From the NCBI RefSeq assembly GCF_041956535.1, contig NW_027192206.1, positions 523,488 to 587,487 on the forward strand: 64,000 nucleotides of DNA. Reading direction: 5' to 3'. Made by a program: the position numbers and the translations under genes. Of this stretch, positions 22,899 to 34,734 are shown one piece after another; position 1 is the stretch's first letter; the number at the start of each line of letters is the position of its first letter. The notes beneath the pieces were generated by a model. It saw only the letters and a program-made list of their open reading frames with translations, ran no database searches and was not told the origin of the DNA. This DNA is from Calcarisporiella thermophila CBS 279.70. Taxonomy: Eukaryota > Calcarisporiellomycota.

Positions 22899-24420
22899 TT
22901 ATAAGTGCATTCCTCCTTTGTGAGACGGGTTGTGCGAGTCGAATTTCTCCATCCGCTCGATGCCCGCTCGCATCTCGAGCTCGTACTCCCTCTCGTCGGC
23001 GCGGGAGAGCTCGGTGCGGGAGTGGGTCTGCTCATAACCTGTGCTCTCCGGGCCATTCATCCCCAACCCCTTCATGATCACTCCACTGAAGGCTCCACCG
23101 GACGGGTTGGGATGCGAGTTGGGGTCCTGTCCCGTGTGGCCGGTGGACTTCTTGCGCATCGGCACAAACCATGTTGAGTAAAAATAAGCGACAAAGTGCA
23201 CGAATCCGCGAAGGGAGACCATGAGGACTTGGAGGGTGAGCAAGCCATCGTTAAATTGGTTTGTGCTGAGACTGTAGATACGGGAGGCGGTGGGGAAGAT
23301 CCAGATGATGATGTAGGAGAGGAGGTAGATGGAGGTGTTCTTGACGAAAACCGTGGTAAATCGAGACAGGGCCGAGTTCTTAACATTGGCTCTGTGGAAT
23401 AGAAGCGAAAAATAAGAAATGCCGTCCATTAGTACTGGTGCCATTTCCGAATCGTTTCAATGTCCTTGCTCCCTACTCCCCCCCCTTCTTTCAAGGACTC
23501 AGAGCCATTCTACTTACGTGAGAATCTTGCGTGCTGTCTTGAATAAGTAGAAGGCACTCACAATGTACGCGACGGCATCCACAATGAAAATGATCCACAT
23601 CGGGATGTAGAAGATGTACATACGCCAGAGCACAAAGTTGCCGGCTTTGATCCAGCACCATAGCTGTGCATCGCCAATCATGCTACCCTGCACCGGATCA
23701 GTCACAATGAGGGTGGGCAAGGCGATAAGGAAGGGAACGATAAAGCAGATAGCGATCCAGAATTTCTCGAGCGACATGACCCGGGTTGCGGGCAAGTTGA
23801 AGACCACCACCAGAATCATGTTAATGGCCTATACGAAATGACCGCAATGGCAACCATTAGCTTATCCAAAGTGCGAATTAGGATTGGGCAGGGCAACCGC
23901 TTACCATGGCCATGGTCCAAAAGAACCCGCAAATGTCCATCCATTGCATCACAAAGCCTTGGGCCTTGCACGCGGCCGAGTCCGGGGCCTGGATTGCCCA
24001 CCTGGGTACCGGGCAAAAGCATTTTGACGCATTAGCCGCCACCCATTGGCGTCGAGGAAATGACAAATACTACCCACCTTCCCAGAAAGGTTGCCGTACA
24101 CGCTATTAAGTCGGAGAATGCAAGCCATAAAATTAATCGCGTGGTTGCATTGCGGAAACGAGGGAAGCAAAGGAAGGTCTAAGGAGCATGACAGCGGTTT
24201 TGTTAGTCTCGTTGGCCTAGGAGCAGACGCGGGCGGGGCCGCGCTGGACAACTTACAAAGATGATGGTGAGCGACCCGATGATGGAGATGATGGACCCTA
24301 CGGTCGCAATAGTCTGCGAGGAGGAGAGAGATGGGTGAGTGTTTGCGTAAACAATCTTTTGTTTCCCTTTCTCTTGCAGGATTAAGCCGAGCAACTTACA
24401 AAGTTTGTTTCCTGCCCCAT
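22899..24420 (-). CDS. cAMP-receptor-like seven-helix GPCR
   Basis: Spliced exons give a seven-TM protein. TM1 is GSIISIIGSLTIIF, then FPRFRNATTRLILWLAFSDL (intracellular loop 1 and TM2), a TM3 Cys in DSAACKAQGFVMQW, MILVVVFNLPATRVMSLEKF, the second extracellular Cys in AQLWCWIKAGNFVLWR, YIPMWIIFIVDAVAYIV, and TM6-TM7 around TSIYLLSYIIIWIFPTASRI and LRGFVHFVAYFYSTW. This matches the Dictyostelium cAMP receptor/cAR-like family, which fungi also possess. The cytoplasmic tail of about 70 residues is Ser/Thr/Glu rich. It probably senses an external ligand and signals through G-alpha; the ligand is unknown. The first exon is only seven codons (MGQETNF), so the exact start is less certain. Confidence 0.82.
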
Positions 24421-26262
24421 GATTCAACAAATACAGCCGTCTTCACTCGAGGCGAAAGAAGGAGAGGGAGCAAGGGAGAGAGGAGTCAGTAGAAAGAAGC
24501 TGGAGCGACAGCTGTCAAAGAGAGAAAAGGAGAGAAGGAGAAGAAAAGATCAAACAATAAGCAAAGAAAAAAGGAGCGAGTCAAAGCAGCTTTGGCACGA
24601 AAAAGTATGAAAGGTTTTCATAAGAGTACAAACTCGAAGATTTTTTTTTAGCTGAGATTTGATAAGAGGATTAGAGTTTAACAAGGGAATCCCGGGCCCA
24701 AAGGAGGGAAATGTCCTTCGAGCGGCCATTGAAAAGGGGTTTCGTTCGGCCAGCAAGAGAAGAAAAAGATAGAAAAGATCTGGGCCTCGGGAGTGAAATA
24801 CCAAATCCTCGCATAATCTCACGCATCGAACCGCATTCCACGGAACCGAAAGTCAGCTCTGAGAAAGCCGAGCACGCTGGATCGATGTTTCGGAAGAGAC
24901 AGCCAGTGGCGCAGCGCCGAGCGGTTTCGCGCGCGAAGGCAAGAAAGGAAAAATGTGAAAAGGAGGGGCTCCATCCTGCGAGGCTAAGTAGTGGCTCCTA
25001 AACCTCCCCCCTCGTCTCCCCAGCCGGGATAACCTTTCTCGGGACGATATGATAAGGTTAGGATTGGAGTTGGTGCTTAATTGCAGGGAAGGGGAAGGTG
25101 GGCGATAAGATTCGCCCGCTCAACCTTAATGCCATGTGGTGCTTACATAAAAATGTATAGCGCGCCGCAATAGGGTTCCGTGGAGGATATATGAACTGAC
25201 GCGAGATGGGAGAGCTAGATGCAAGGAGGAGGAGGAGGAGGAGGAGTTCGCGGCCATGAGAAAATAACACAGAGTCGATGCAAGCTCTGGCACAATATGC
25301 AGCCGGCTCGATCCCCGCCCTTCTTCGCCAGAATGTCAGTGCGGTCGTCTGAGTCCGATGGGCGGGGGCTTGGCTTAGGGGGGAGGGGGAGAGGAGATTC
25401 GGCCGGCTGCGTTGGTAAGTCGACACCAACGGCGCAAGGAGAAAGGTTACAGCAGCCTCAGAAAAAACAAAACAAGCAATGCTTTGGCAGGGCGTGCGAG
25501 CACCAGCGTCCTCCCCCGTCTCCCCTTTCGAGCTCGCGCCGAACACGCCGGCGCGGCCTGGGGCGGTAGCGGGCATGCCAGCGCGTAGCCAAGGTTTTCG
25601 CACTCTATCAAGTGTTTGGCAGCATAGCGAAATGCGAGCGTGTAGCCGGGCACAGGATTTGGAAACAGGCCGGGCTAGGCTATTCTGAGGAGGTGACCTC
25701 ATCGTGGAACCTTCCCCCCCCTTTCCCCGTGTGACGCAGCACAAGACGGAGGAATCGCGGAGATCCAAAATCTCAAACTCAAATCGGGATTCGAAGGTTC
25801 CGCCGGGCCGCAATTGGGACGCTGCAGGGCACACAAGCTTGGGACCAATGGGTCAGCCGCCCCCCATCTGGGATCACGGCTGCCAGCTGTTGCTCGCCGC
25901 GCTCGCAGCTCCTCTTGGTGCTCAGCTTAAAAATCGCCCGCGAGCCGTCCCTGCAGCCAGGCCAAGGCCTCTCGTCCCAGTCGCCTCGCGTCGTTGCGCA
26001 ATCCCCGCTTCAAACTTTACACTGAACCCGAGACACCAAGTAGGTTGGACCGTTGTGTCTGTTTTCTCCCTTTTCTTCCCTTCGCCCGGACCAGGCCATT
26101 TCGACACCCGCCGGCCCCTATATTTTTCTTGCGCACCCGCCCTCTTCCTCTGTTTGCTCTCCCCATCTCCTCATCCCATTCCCAGTCCCATTCAGCCCCT
26201 TCCCCTTCCCCTTCCCCTTCCCCTCCCTCCATCTCGCCCCCGCCATCCCATCCCATTGCACA
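24421..26262. other. 1.8-kb divergent promoter region between GPCR and MFS permease
   Basis: Purine-rich on the + strand near 24440-24600, a (GGA)n tract near 25223-25241, GC-rich in the middle, and a CCCTT-type pyrimidine tract (about 26198-26226) just upstream of the permease ATG. Long open frames here (for example 25058-25834 on the minus strand) come from GC-rich composition and show no domain. I see no gene. Confidence 0.5.
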
Positions 26263-27913
26263 ATGCATGACTCTGAAAAGGTAGAAACCCCGTCGTCCGA
26301 GAAGCAGGAGGTCGTCTCCTCCTCCTCCGGCACCGACGCCGTCCTGGTGGCCGACGCCGAAAAGTCGCTGCCCGTCGACGAGATCGACCCCGCGAAGGAG
26401 GCCCAGCTTGTGCGCAAGCTGGACATGTATCTCCTTCCCCAGCTCGCCCTGTTCTACCTGCTCTCCTTCCTCGATCGGGTCAACATGTAAGTTAGAGTTT
26501 TCTCCCACGCAACCAAACCGCTATCCTTGATCTGGGAACGCTAACCTCGCTCCCACGACCTCCCCTTAGCGGCAATGCCAATGCGGCCCGCCTGTCCGAG
26601 GACTTGAATCTGAGCGGCGCGCAATTCAGCGGCTGTGTCTCGATCTTCTTCGCTGGATATGTGAGTGGCCCGCCTGATTCCCCTGGTTTCAATTTCAACT
26701 AACCAATCTCGCTTAGGTTCTGTTTGAGGTCCCCTCCAATCTCGTCGTGAAAAAGATCGGCCCCGCGCGCTGGCTGCCCTTCATCATGGCCATCTGGAGT
26801 ATCATCACGATCTGTCAGGCTGCCGCCAAGGACTTCGGCTCCCTGTTCGCCTGCCGGTTCTTCTTGGGGGTGGCCGAGGCCGGCCTGGTTCCCGGCATCC
26901 TTCTGTTCCTCACCATGTTCTACAAGCGCAAGGAGATGGCCCGCCGAGTCACCCTGTACTTCTCGGCGGGAACGTTTGCCGGCGCGTTTGGCGGCTTCAT
27001 CGCCTACGGCATCCAGACCACGCTCGAAGGCCGTCACGGATACCGCGCGTGGCAGTGGATCTTCATCATCGAGGGCGTGATGTCACTGGGCATCGCGCTG
27101 ATCGCCTTCTTCACGTTCCCCAGCTTCCCCAGCACGGCCCCCTTCCTCACCCCCGAGGAGCGCGAGCTTGCCGTCAAGCGCTTGAAGATCGCCGACAGCC
27201 TCTACCGTGCCCAGGACGAGTTCCGCAGCTACCACATCCGCTATGCCCTCTTCGACCTCAAGACCTGGATCTACTCCTTCATGTTCCTCTTCCACGCCAT
27301 TCCCCTCTACGCCATCTCCTACTTCCTGCCCACCATCATCAAGACCATGGGCGCCTTCGACCCGCTGATGACCAACCTGATGTCGGCCTTGCCCTACCTC
27401 GTCGCCTGCGTGGTCACGATCATCGTCGGCTTCCTCTCGGACCGCTTTGGAGAGCGCGGCATCCACATGGTCACCCCCCTCTGGGTCACCTTCTTCGCCT
27501 ACATTGCCCTGGCCTGCTACGGCTCCGACCCTGCCAAGCAGTATGCCGCCGTGTTCTTCGTCGCCGCTGGCCTCTTCTCCGCCACGCCTCCCCTGCTCTC
27601 CTGGTTCTCGAACAACTTCGCCGGTCACTACAAGAAGGCGGTCGCCCAGGCCATCATCGTCTCCGTCGGCAACATCGGCGGGGTCATCTCCGGGCAGATC
27701 TACACCAAGGACGATGCTCCCCTTTACCACCGCGGCCACGGCCTCTCCGCCCTCTTCATTGGCCTGATGGCCCTCCTGGGTATGGCCCTCAAGTTTATGC
27801 TCTGGCGCGAGAACAAGAGGCGTGCCAACCTGCCGCCCGAGCAGCGCAAGCAAATCATCGATGCCGACAGCGATCTCGGGGACAAGCACCCCGACTTCCG
27901 TTATATCCACTAG
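26263..27913 (+). CDS. MFS permease, allantoate/nicotinate (ACS) type
   Basis: Three exons (about 26263-26486, 26570-26660, 26717-27913). A charged N-terminal tail precedes the classical ACS-family start RKLDMYLLPQLALFYLLSFLDRVNIGNA. Then come GYVLFEVPSNLVVKKIGPARW, the CRFFLGVAEAGLVPG motif, RRVTLYFSAGTFAGAFGGF and about 12 TM segments ending in SALFIGLMALLGMALKF. This is the Dal5/Tna1-type anion:cation symporter group, which imports allantoate, nicotinate, biotin precursors or related organic anions; the substrate cannot be read from sequence. Codon third positions are almost all C or G, unlike most neighbours, suggesting translational selection or a different origin. Confidence 0.88.
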
Positions 27914-28405
27914 TGGTACCCCCCCATAGGGTGTGGTTTCTTTTTGGTTTTCGTTTTCGTGAAAAACATTCTATATCTTTTAAAAAGAAAAGATCTTCTT
28001 AGATATTAATATTAATTGTAAGCCTATCCGTTTTATACTATTTCTATTATTTCCTTTTTTTTTTCTTTACCTCCTAATACCCTCTTGCTATCTCAGCTTG
28101 TTTCGCCGCCCCTTTCCTCACCCCGCCCGCCCGCTTATTTATTTATTCTTTTGCTTGCTCTTCTTCATTTCTCTCGTAGTTTATAAGATAGAATACATAT
28201 TTTGTATCCTATAGTCTCAAGGTGACAAAGATGGAAACGGTGAAAACCAAGTTGGTCTAAATTAAACCTTCAAACGGGTGTCTCCTAAAGGAACTCTTGG
28301 CTTATGTTTCCGAGAATAAGTTTGTGTTCATAGTGGACACGGATGCATTCTCTTCACTTTCTCTCTTCTTTCTCTTTTTAAAGGATGAATTCCCCCGGAG
28401 GAGAA
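27914..28405. other. Intergenic spacer
   Basis: 3' region of the permease gene and sequence beyond the 3' end of the U2 snRNA. T-rich, with repeated TTTATT. No further gene seen. Confidence 0.5.
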
Positions 28406-28594
28406 GTCGGCATCACCCAGAGGTAGTGCGATACTGGGGACACCGGTGGGGGTGAGGATGGCAAGCCAGAGCCTCGCCGCCCGCTGACCAAAAATCAGTT
28501 TGATATCAAGAACTGGGACGTGCCCAGTGGAACAGATATCAAGCTGTTCAGAACAGATACTACACTTGATCTTAGCCAATAGGCCTGAGAGGAT
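28406..28594 (-). ncRNA. U2 spliceosomal snRNA
   Basis: On the minus strand the RNA begins ATCCTCTCAGGCCTATTGGC and continues with the invariant TAAGATCAAGTGTAGTATCTGTTC, including the branch-point-pairing GTAGTA (28558-28563). The Sm site TGATTTTTGG is at about 28488-28497, and stem-loop IV (CCCAGTATCGCACTACCTCTGGG) closes at 28416. The 5' end is set by homology; the 3' end is estimated about 10 nt past stem-loop IV, giving 189 nt, close to the usual length. Confidence 0.95.
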
Positions 28595-28929
28595 AGGGAA
28601 ACCAGGCTTGCCTACTTGGATAGAGCCTTTATAGGACGTGAAAGAGAATAGGTTAGGTTAGAGATGTGGTAAATCCAACGGGGAGTAAACAAGTAGGGGC
28701 TGGGCCATTTGGCGCCAGATGGGAGGGAATGTCTATAGATCGATTTCTCGTGCCGAGCGTTTCTGGTGAAAGAGAAAAAATCATGATCATCGCCGGTAAA
28801 ACAGCGCCCAGTCCAGATACTTTCAATTCAAGAACGCTTTATTGAACATACCCATCCTCCACCAAGCTCTATCACAAAGAAACCCAATGTATATATATAA
28901 ATATATATAACTATATACGATCAACGTAT
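28595..28929. promoter_or_regulatory. U2 snRNA upstream region
   Basis: The sequence upstream of U2 also carries the 3' end of the next gene. No snRNA promoter element could be identified with confidence; an AT-rich run (ATATATATAAATATATATAA) lies near 28890-28910. Confidence 0.35.
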
Positions 28930-29561
28930 TTATTTCTTCCCAAAGATGTTCTTCATTTTGCTCATTAGGCCGGGCTGATCCTGCGACGCGGTGGAGGATC
29001 TATCTTCGAGAACATTGGTGTCATATTGCGTGGCCTGTTCGCCCTGCGCAGCTTCTCCTTGCATCGCTTTGGAAAGCTCCATGATGGTGCTCATATCGAG
29101 TTGAATGCCGGCGGCCTGGAATTGCTGTGAAATTTCGCCCACCTTCTCCTTGATCTAGGCCGCGGAAACAAGTTTCAGTTAGTAAGGGTACACCTGAATC
29201 CCATGCCCATGAAAAGGGGCCCTATTTCTACCTGCGAATCCGTCATAAGCTTCATCATTTGCATGAAGCTTGGCGGCTTGGCTCCCGTGACATCGAGACC
29301 TTTCTCCTGCAGCAGCTGCGTGAACTCGGTGAGCGAGTGCAAGATATGCGGGTTGCTGGCCAGCTGCTGAATGAGAGGGTGATTGGGATCGACGCCTCGG
29401 TGCCCGCTCTCATTCTGATCGCGATGGAACGGGGACGAGTGGAAGGATCGATTTAGCGCAGGAGAGACGACTCTGGTCGGGCACACGGGACGAGAAATCC
29501 GCGGGGAGAAGGCAGCATAAGGGCGAAAGAGAACGTGAAGACGAGAGGGAAGACGCGACAT
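28930..29561 (-). CDS. Putative mitochondrial protein of unknown function (about 184 aa)
   Basis: Two exons (29232-29561 and 28930-29154) joined in phase 0. The N-terminus MSRLPSRLHVLFRPYAAFSP is Arg/Ser/hydrophobic and lacks acidic residues over about 40 positions, ending near SFHSSPFHRD; this is typical of a mitochondrial presequence. The mature part is helical and Met/Gln rich (HPHILHSLTEFTQLLQEKGLD; PPSFMQMMKLMTDSQ; FQAAGIQLDMSTIMELSKAM) and ends KMKNIFGKK. I do not recognise the family. It is divergent from the DOC-like gene, with about 375 bp between starts. Confidence 0.65.
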
Positions 29562-29936
29562 GGAGCTTTTCGATCTGAAATGGAATGTTTCCTTCTTTTT
29601 TCGGCTCTTGACAAAAACGTCAACCTGTATCCGAAGGGGGGGATCGGGCTCGAATCTCGAACAGAGAAATTGCGGCGCAGCATTTTTTTCCCACTTGACT
29701 CTTTGGTGGCCACCTCCGCTTTTTCCTGACAAGGTGAAAAGAGATACTGAACTTGAAATTGTAATATTGTCGCTCTGACTTTGGTCAGGATGCCGGTCAA
29801 TTCGGATTCTATATGGCATCGAACTTACGCGCGCACCTCACCGCACAGGCCAGTGACCCTCTATCGCCCGCCGCTGCCCCTACTTTCGCCCCCCAACCAT
29901 TCGGACATCTACGGCAAAAACAAATCGCCCTCCTCC

Positions 29937-30631
29937 ATGCCATTCACTAGCATCGACGACGAAGAATATCTGCGGTTTGAAATTGTAACCCATGACGGCG
30001 GCGTATTTAGCCACGCGTACTCGATCGAGAATATTTTGCACGATGATGCAACGGTGTATTGGTATGGTAGTCAAGAACTTCCATTGGGGGCCATGATTTG
30101 GCTGATCCCTTTTGCGTCTACTCTACAGCTCTTCCAAGGCCGGCAACGTCAACATTCTACTCCGCTTCAACGATCCCCACCACACAGACACCACGTGTGT
30201 TCTCACGTCTTTCATAATCAAGGCCCCGGCCTACGGATTCACCGCGCCCTGCACCGAAGGCCTTCTCTTCATTTCCCACGAGCCCATCTCCGAACAGGAT
30301 ACCGCGCAGTACGACGACTATACTATCGAGGATTACGATGAGTTACAGGACACGGTGGAGGATCAGGAAAGCATGCTCCGCCCCGCCGCCTATTTCTCGC
30401 TGGAGGCTCCAAATGGGTATTTTTCGCGCACGCAGTTGAACCATCGCTCTGCACGCTATGTCCTGGTGAAGCTGCTGCGGTCGGATGGGAATTCAAACAA
30501 TATAGACGTCCAATATATCGGGTTCATGGGTAAGTCCGAGCTGCGTTTTGAACCTCCTGGTGTGGCCCTGCTAACCGCGCTTCCTAGGTTATACTGGCGC
30601 GAGAAGCTTTCCCAATGGACCTTTTCGCTAG
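29937..30631 (+). CDS. DOC/APC10-like beta-sandwich domain protein
   Basis: Three exons (about 29937-30061, 30129-30529, 30589-30631). Blocks such as FEIVTHDGG, SIENILHDDATVYCSS, NVNILLRF, FIIKAPAYGFTAPCTEGLLF and the closing YVLVKLLRS..NIDVQYIGFMGYTGARSF have the pattern of galactose-binding-like (DOC1/F5-8C) domains. There an N-terminal 'disorder in a region of low density' strand pairs with a terminal 'niDlqyigf.G' strand. An acidic insert (DDYTIEDYDELQDTVEDQE) sits in one loop. In the APC/C, DOC1 helps substrate recognition, but this protein lacks diagnostic APC10 features, so its function is open. An upstream in-frame ATG at 29790 would add a Pro-rich stretch; the later start is preferred because the upstream part looks like 5' leader. 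Confidence 0.6.
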
Positions 30632-31931
30632 CTCTCCCCTTCTCCCCCCCCCCCCCCTTCGCCTTCTTAGCTAATTTGAATATGCTGTATAATATTTTCT
30701 TGAACATCATTTCAATGGATATGCTGTCAGTTTCTGTATAACTATTTTTCTTTTTTTTATTAACAACTTTTTTTTCTTTCCCGCTCGCATTGGATTCACG
30801 AACACCATTGCCATCATCTCTGGCCAGTAATATGACAATTACAGAGTGGAAAGTAGGAGGAAAAAAATAGATATACTGTTTTGATGCAATAAAACAAGGT
30901 TATATCGGAACCATATCCCTGCTCAGCGAGGCTGCTGTGCACTTCAGAGGGCTGGCTCGGGAATGAGTCCTTCCCCTCCGGTGTTTCTGGGTGATTCGCC
31001 TTGGAACTTGAGCCGCTAGATGCGCAATAGTTCTGTACGAAATTCGATTTGTGCCACCATTGCTGGTAGAATAGGCAACTTAATCGCCTCGCTGAAAAGC
31101 GACCGGCTTGGCATACGGGGAGGAACCGTATGCGAACTCTCCACACCCTCAGGGGGAGATAGAGTTCTTGGCAGTGCCACCCTCATTTAAAAATAAAAAC
31201 CATATTCTCCATCGCCCTGGAGGAAAATAGTTTAAACCCGGATCCAATATAGTAGGTGACACAGTTAAGGGCTCTTTATATTCGGTGGGATTTAACCTCG
31301 TTGTGAGGCCAAAGGAGAGCAACGTCATCCGCAAGGTAGTCGCTGTATTTAGGACTGATTTCAGAATTATATCCGTCACGTCTGTCGAAAAATATATCGA
31401 GGATGAATATGGCTCTCGTTTCTCACTTAGCAGGCGAATTGCTTATTATTCGATGAGCTGCAATATAATATTGCTAATCCGTATTCCAAACCCAAACCTC
31501 ACTCTCAAACATTTTAATAGCCAGATAACCGCACGTATCAGTGTTCACCCATAGTGTTTATGAGTAGTGTGTCTTATTTCTATAAAAACGACCATTTTTT
31601 CGATCAAAGAACGCATGAAATTTCGCTGTTGAAGACGCACTATAACCAGCCTCCAGTGGCGAAAGCGGCTCTCCCGCGAGCAAAATTAACGGCCTATTAA
31701 GAGGTGGAAGTGGGGGGCAGAGAGCGCAACCCCCTAGAATTCATGTAGCAGCGAGGAATCCATGGTGCGGAAGCCAAGGTTCGATTTCTCTCTCCCTGGA
31801 TTCCCCATGGAGCCTTAGGATGAATAAAGAAAATTCTCCTTCTTTATTACACGAGTAAAAAAGAAAGAAAAAAGACAGAGTAAACGAGGGCGCATATAGA
31901 AAATAAACTTGTTTTATTAAGAGCCTTCCAC
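30632..31931. other. 1.3-kb intergenic region with possible structured RNA
   Basis: Contains two compact hairpins at about 31090-31103 (CGCT-GAAA-AGCG) and 31111-31134 (GCATACGG, 7-nt loop, CCGTATGC) within a relatively GC-rich block of about 250 bp, on either strand. ORFs in this region have no recognisable domain. No known snRNA, RNase P/MRP or SRP RNA motif could be matched. Confidence 0.35.
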
Positions 31932-32898
31932 CTAATAGAAAGTCGTGGGCCGCTTGGCAACGAACACAGAGCTCTTGGCCTTGTCCCGGAGCTGGACGCG
32001 GTGCGGCAGCGGGAAGCGGAGCTTGGGCACCAACAGCTGCTTGATGTAGGGGCGGCGAACGTCGGCGTTCTTGACCTCAGCAACACGGATGATCTGGATG
32101 GAGCTGAAGCGGGCGCGGTGGCGGGCAGCCATGTCCTGGTAGCAGGCCTCGACGGCAGCAACGCGGGAGAGCTCGCGGAACTCCTTGTACATGTTGTGGG
32201 TACCGCTGCGGGAGTCGTAGCGGAGCCAGACACCGAAGTTCTTGACGGTGTCAGGGCGCTTCTCGAAGATCTGTTCACCCAGGGGGACTGAGTTAATTCC
32301 CGGCTCTCTACCCCCTCTCCTCGGAGACGATCCGATTCAAGGGGCAAATCAAAATCCTCAGAGCTTACCTCGTTCACTGAGACGATCTCGCCCGCAGCTT
32401 TCTTGACCTTGCGGAGCTTCCTCAGGAAGTACCAGAAACGGCTCTTGGCCACAACCTCATTAGGAGCAAACAAGCGCATGCGGTAGAGCTTGGGCACGGG
32501 CTCCGACTTGGAGGGGAGCTTACGGCCAACCACTTGATATTCGTGCAGCTACATGGGAAGAAAAAAAAAGAAGAATGGCGATTAATTAGGATAGATCGAT
32601 CAACATCATGCTTCATCCAGCCATCGCCCATGTTCCATCCATTTTGCCCATCCTACACCCCCCATCCCCGTCCATCCATTCCGTTGGATCAAAGGAGCAA
32701 AGGTCTGCACCTCGTGCCCTCCTTTGCCCGCATCCTACTGCCGCCCCCTCTTCCTCCATCCATCCATCCCCTCATCCAACCGAATACCCATCCATCACCC
32801 CACCCTCTTTGGCTCTCTAGCGGCTACTCCTCCCCACACTAGCCTCCCTCCCATCCCATTTCTATATCCTATCTCAGGTATATACTCACCCTGGCCAT
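31932..32898 (-). CDS. RPL20: 60S ribosomal protein eL20 (L18a)
   Basis: Three exons: a 9-nt first exon (MAR, 32890-32898), then 32369-32548 and 31932-32270. The protein reads [50 protein letters not shown], then [53 protein letters not shown] and [17 protein letters not shown]. This is eL20 end to end at the expected length (about 175 aa). It is a structural component of the large ribosomal subunit. A tiny first coding exon followed by a long first intron is common for fungal ribosomal protein genes. GC-rich third positions fit high expression. Confidence 0.96.
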
Positions 32899-33342
32899 TT
32901 TCCTAATATCGATTTTCCAAAGGAATAAAAAAAAGAAGGACCGAACAAGATGATGAAGTGGAGATCTTTGAATGGGATCGAGAAACCTGCCCTCGACTTA
33001 ATTTTTCCAAAATTCTTGCCCGACTATGATGATGAGGGGGGCCACCAATGAAAAAGGAATGATTTCAGAGACTTCCAATACAGCTCTCCAAATTTATTAG
33101 TCTTCTCTTCGCGAGATATATTAATAGGGGTAAAATAGGGTGGAATAGGCTAGAATAGAGTTAAAAAAAAAAAGAGAGAGAGAAATGGAAAGAATATAGA
33201 ATAGAGAAGCAAATGCAAGAAAAAACAATTATATCAGAATTAACAGAGAGAGAAAAAAAATAGGTATTGAACGCTTTGGATCGTCCCCCCAAAATAATAT
33301 ATTAACTTGTATGTATATGGGGAGAGAACTCAGTGCATATAT
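32899..33342. other. Spacer between RPL20 start and Rab stop
   Basis: Includes the short upstream region of the ribosomal protein gene, with AT- and purine-rich runs around 33160-33260. No gene seen. Confidence 0.5.
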
Positions 33343-34422
<1,080 letters not shown>

Positions 34423-34734
34423 TAAGAGATAGCAATTGGAGGAGCAACCGCGGCGAAATGAAGTAGTTTGCTTAAATAAGAAGATAAATAGCGTCGAGAC
34501 TGATTTCCTCCAGTATTTACAACGTTTCACTTCGCTTTTCGAGTCAGGGGAAGAGAGATAACGCAATGGTCTCGAATACAAGATGACACTCGAGACGTTT
34601 TATCGAGACGAGCCGAAAAAAAAAGTGTGACGTTGAATTGTTACGTAACGGTTTTTTCTTTGAAAATCCTTTGCTCGAACTTTTGCATTGATCTTGGTAT
34701 CCATATCAATCGAAGCCATAGATCATTCATAAAG

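Noticed and set aside
25058-25834. 258-codon minus-strand ORF
   Set aside because: Lies in a GC-rich promoter region; low-complexity, no domain, no splice or start context.
27083-27910. 275-codon minus-strand ORF
   Set aside because: It is antisense to the conserved MFS permease and its Gly/Glu/Asp-rich composition is a shadow of GC-rich codons.
31285-31554. 89-codon plus-strand ORF
   Set aside because: AT-rich chance frame without domain or context.
32640-32790. CATC-rich tract as a satellite
   Set aside because: The CCATCCATCC runs are short and lie within the first intron of the eL20 gene; simple sequence, not a satellite array.
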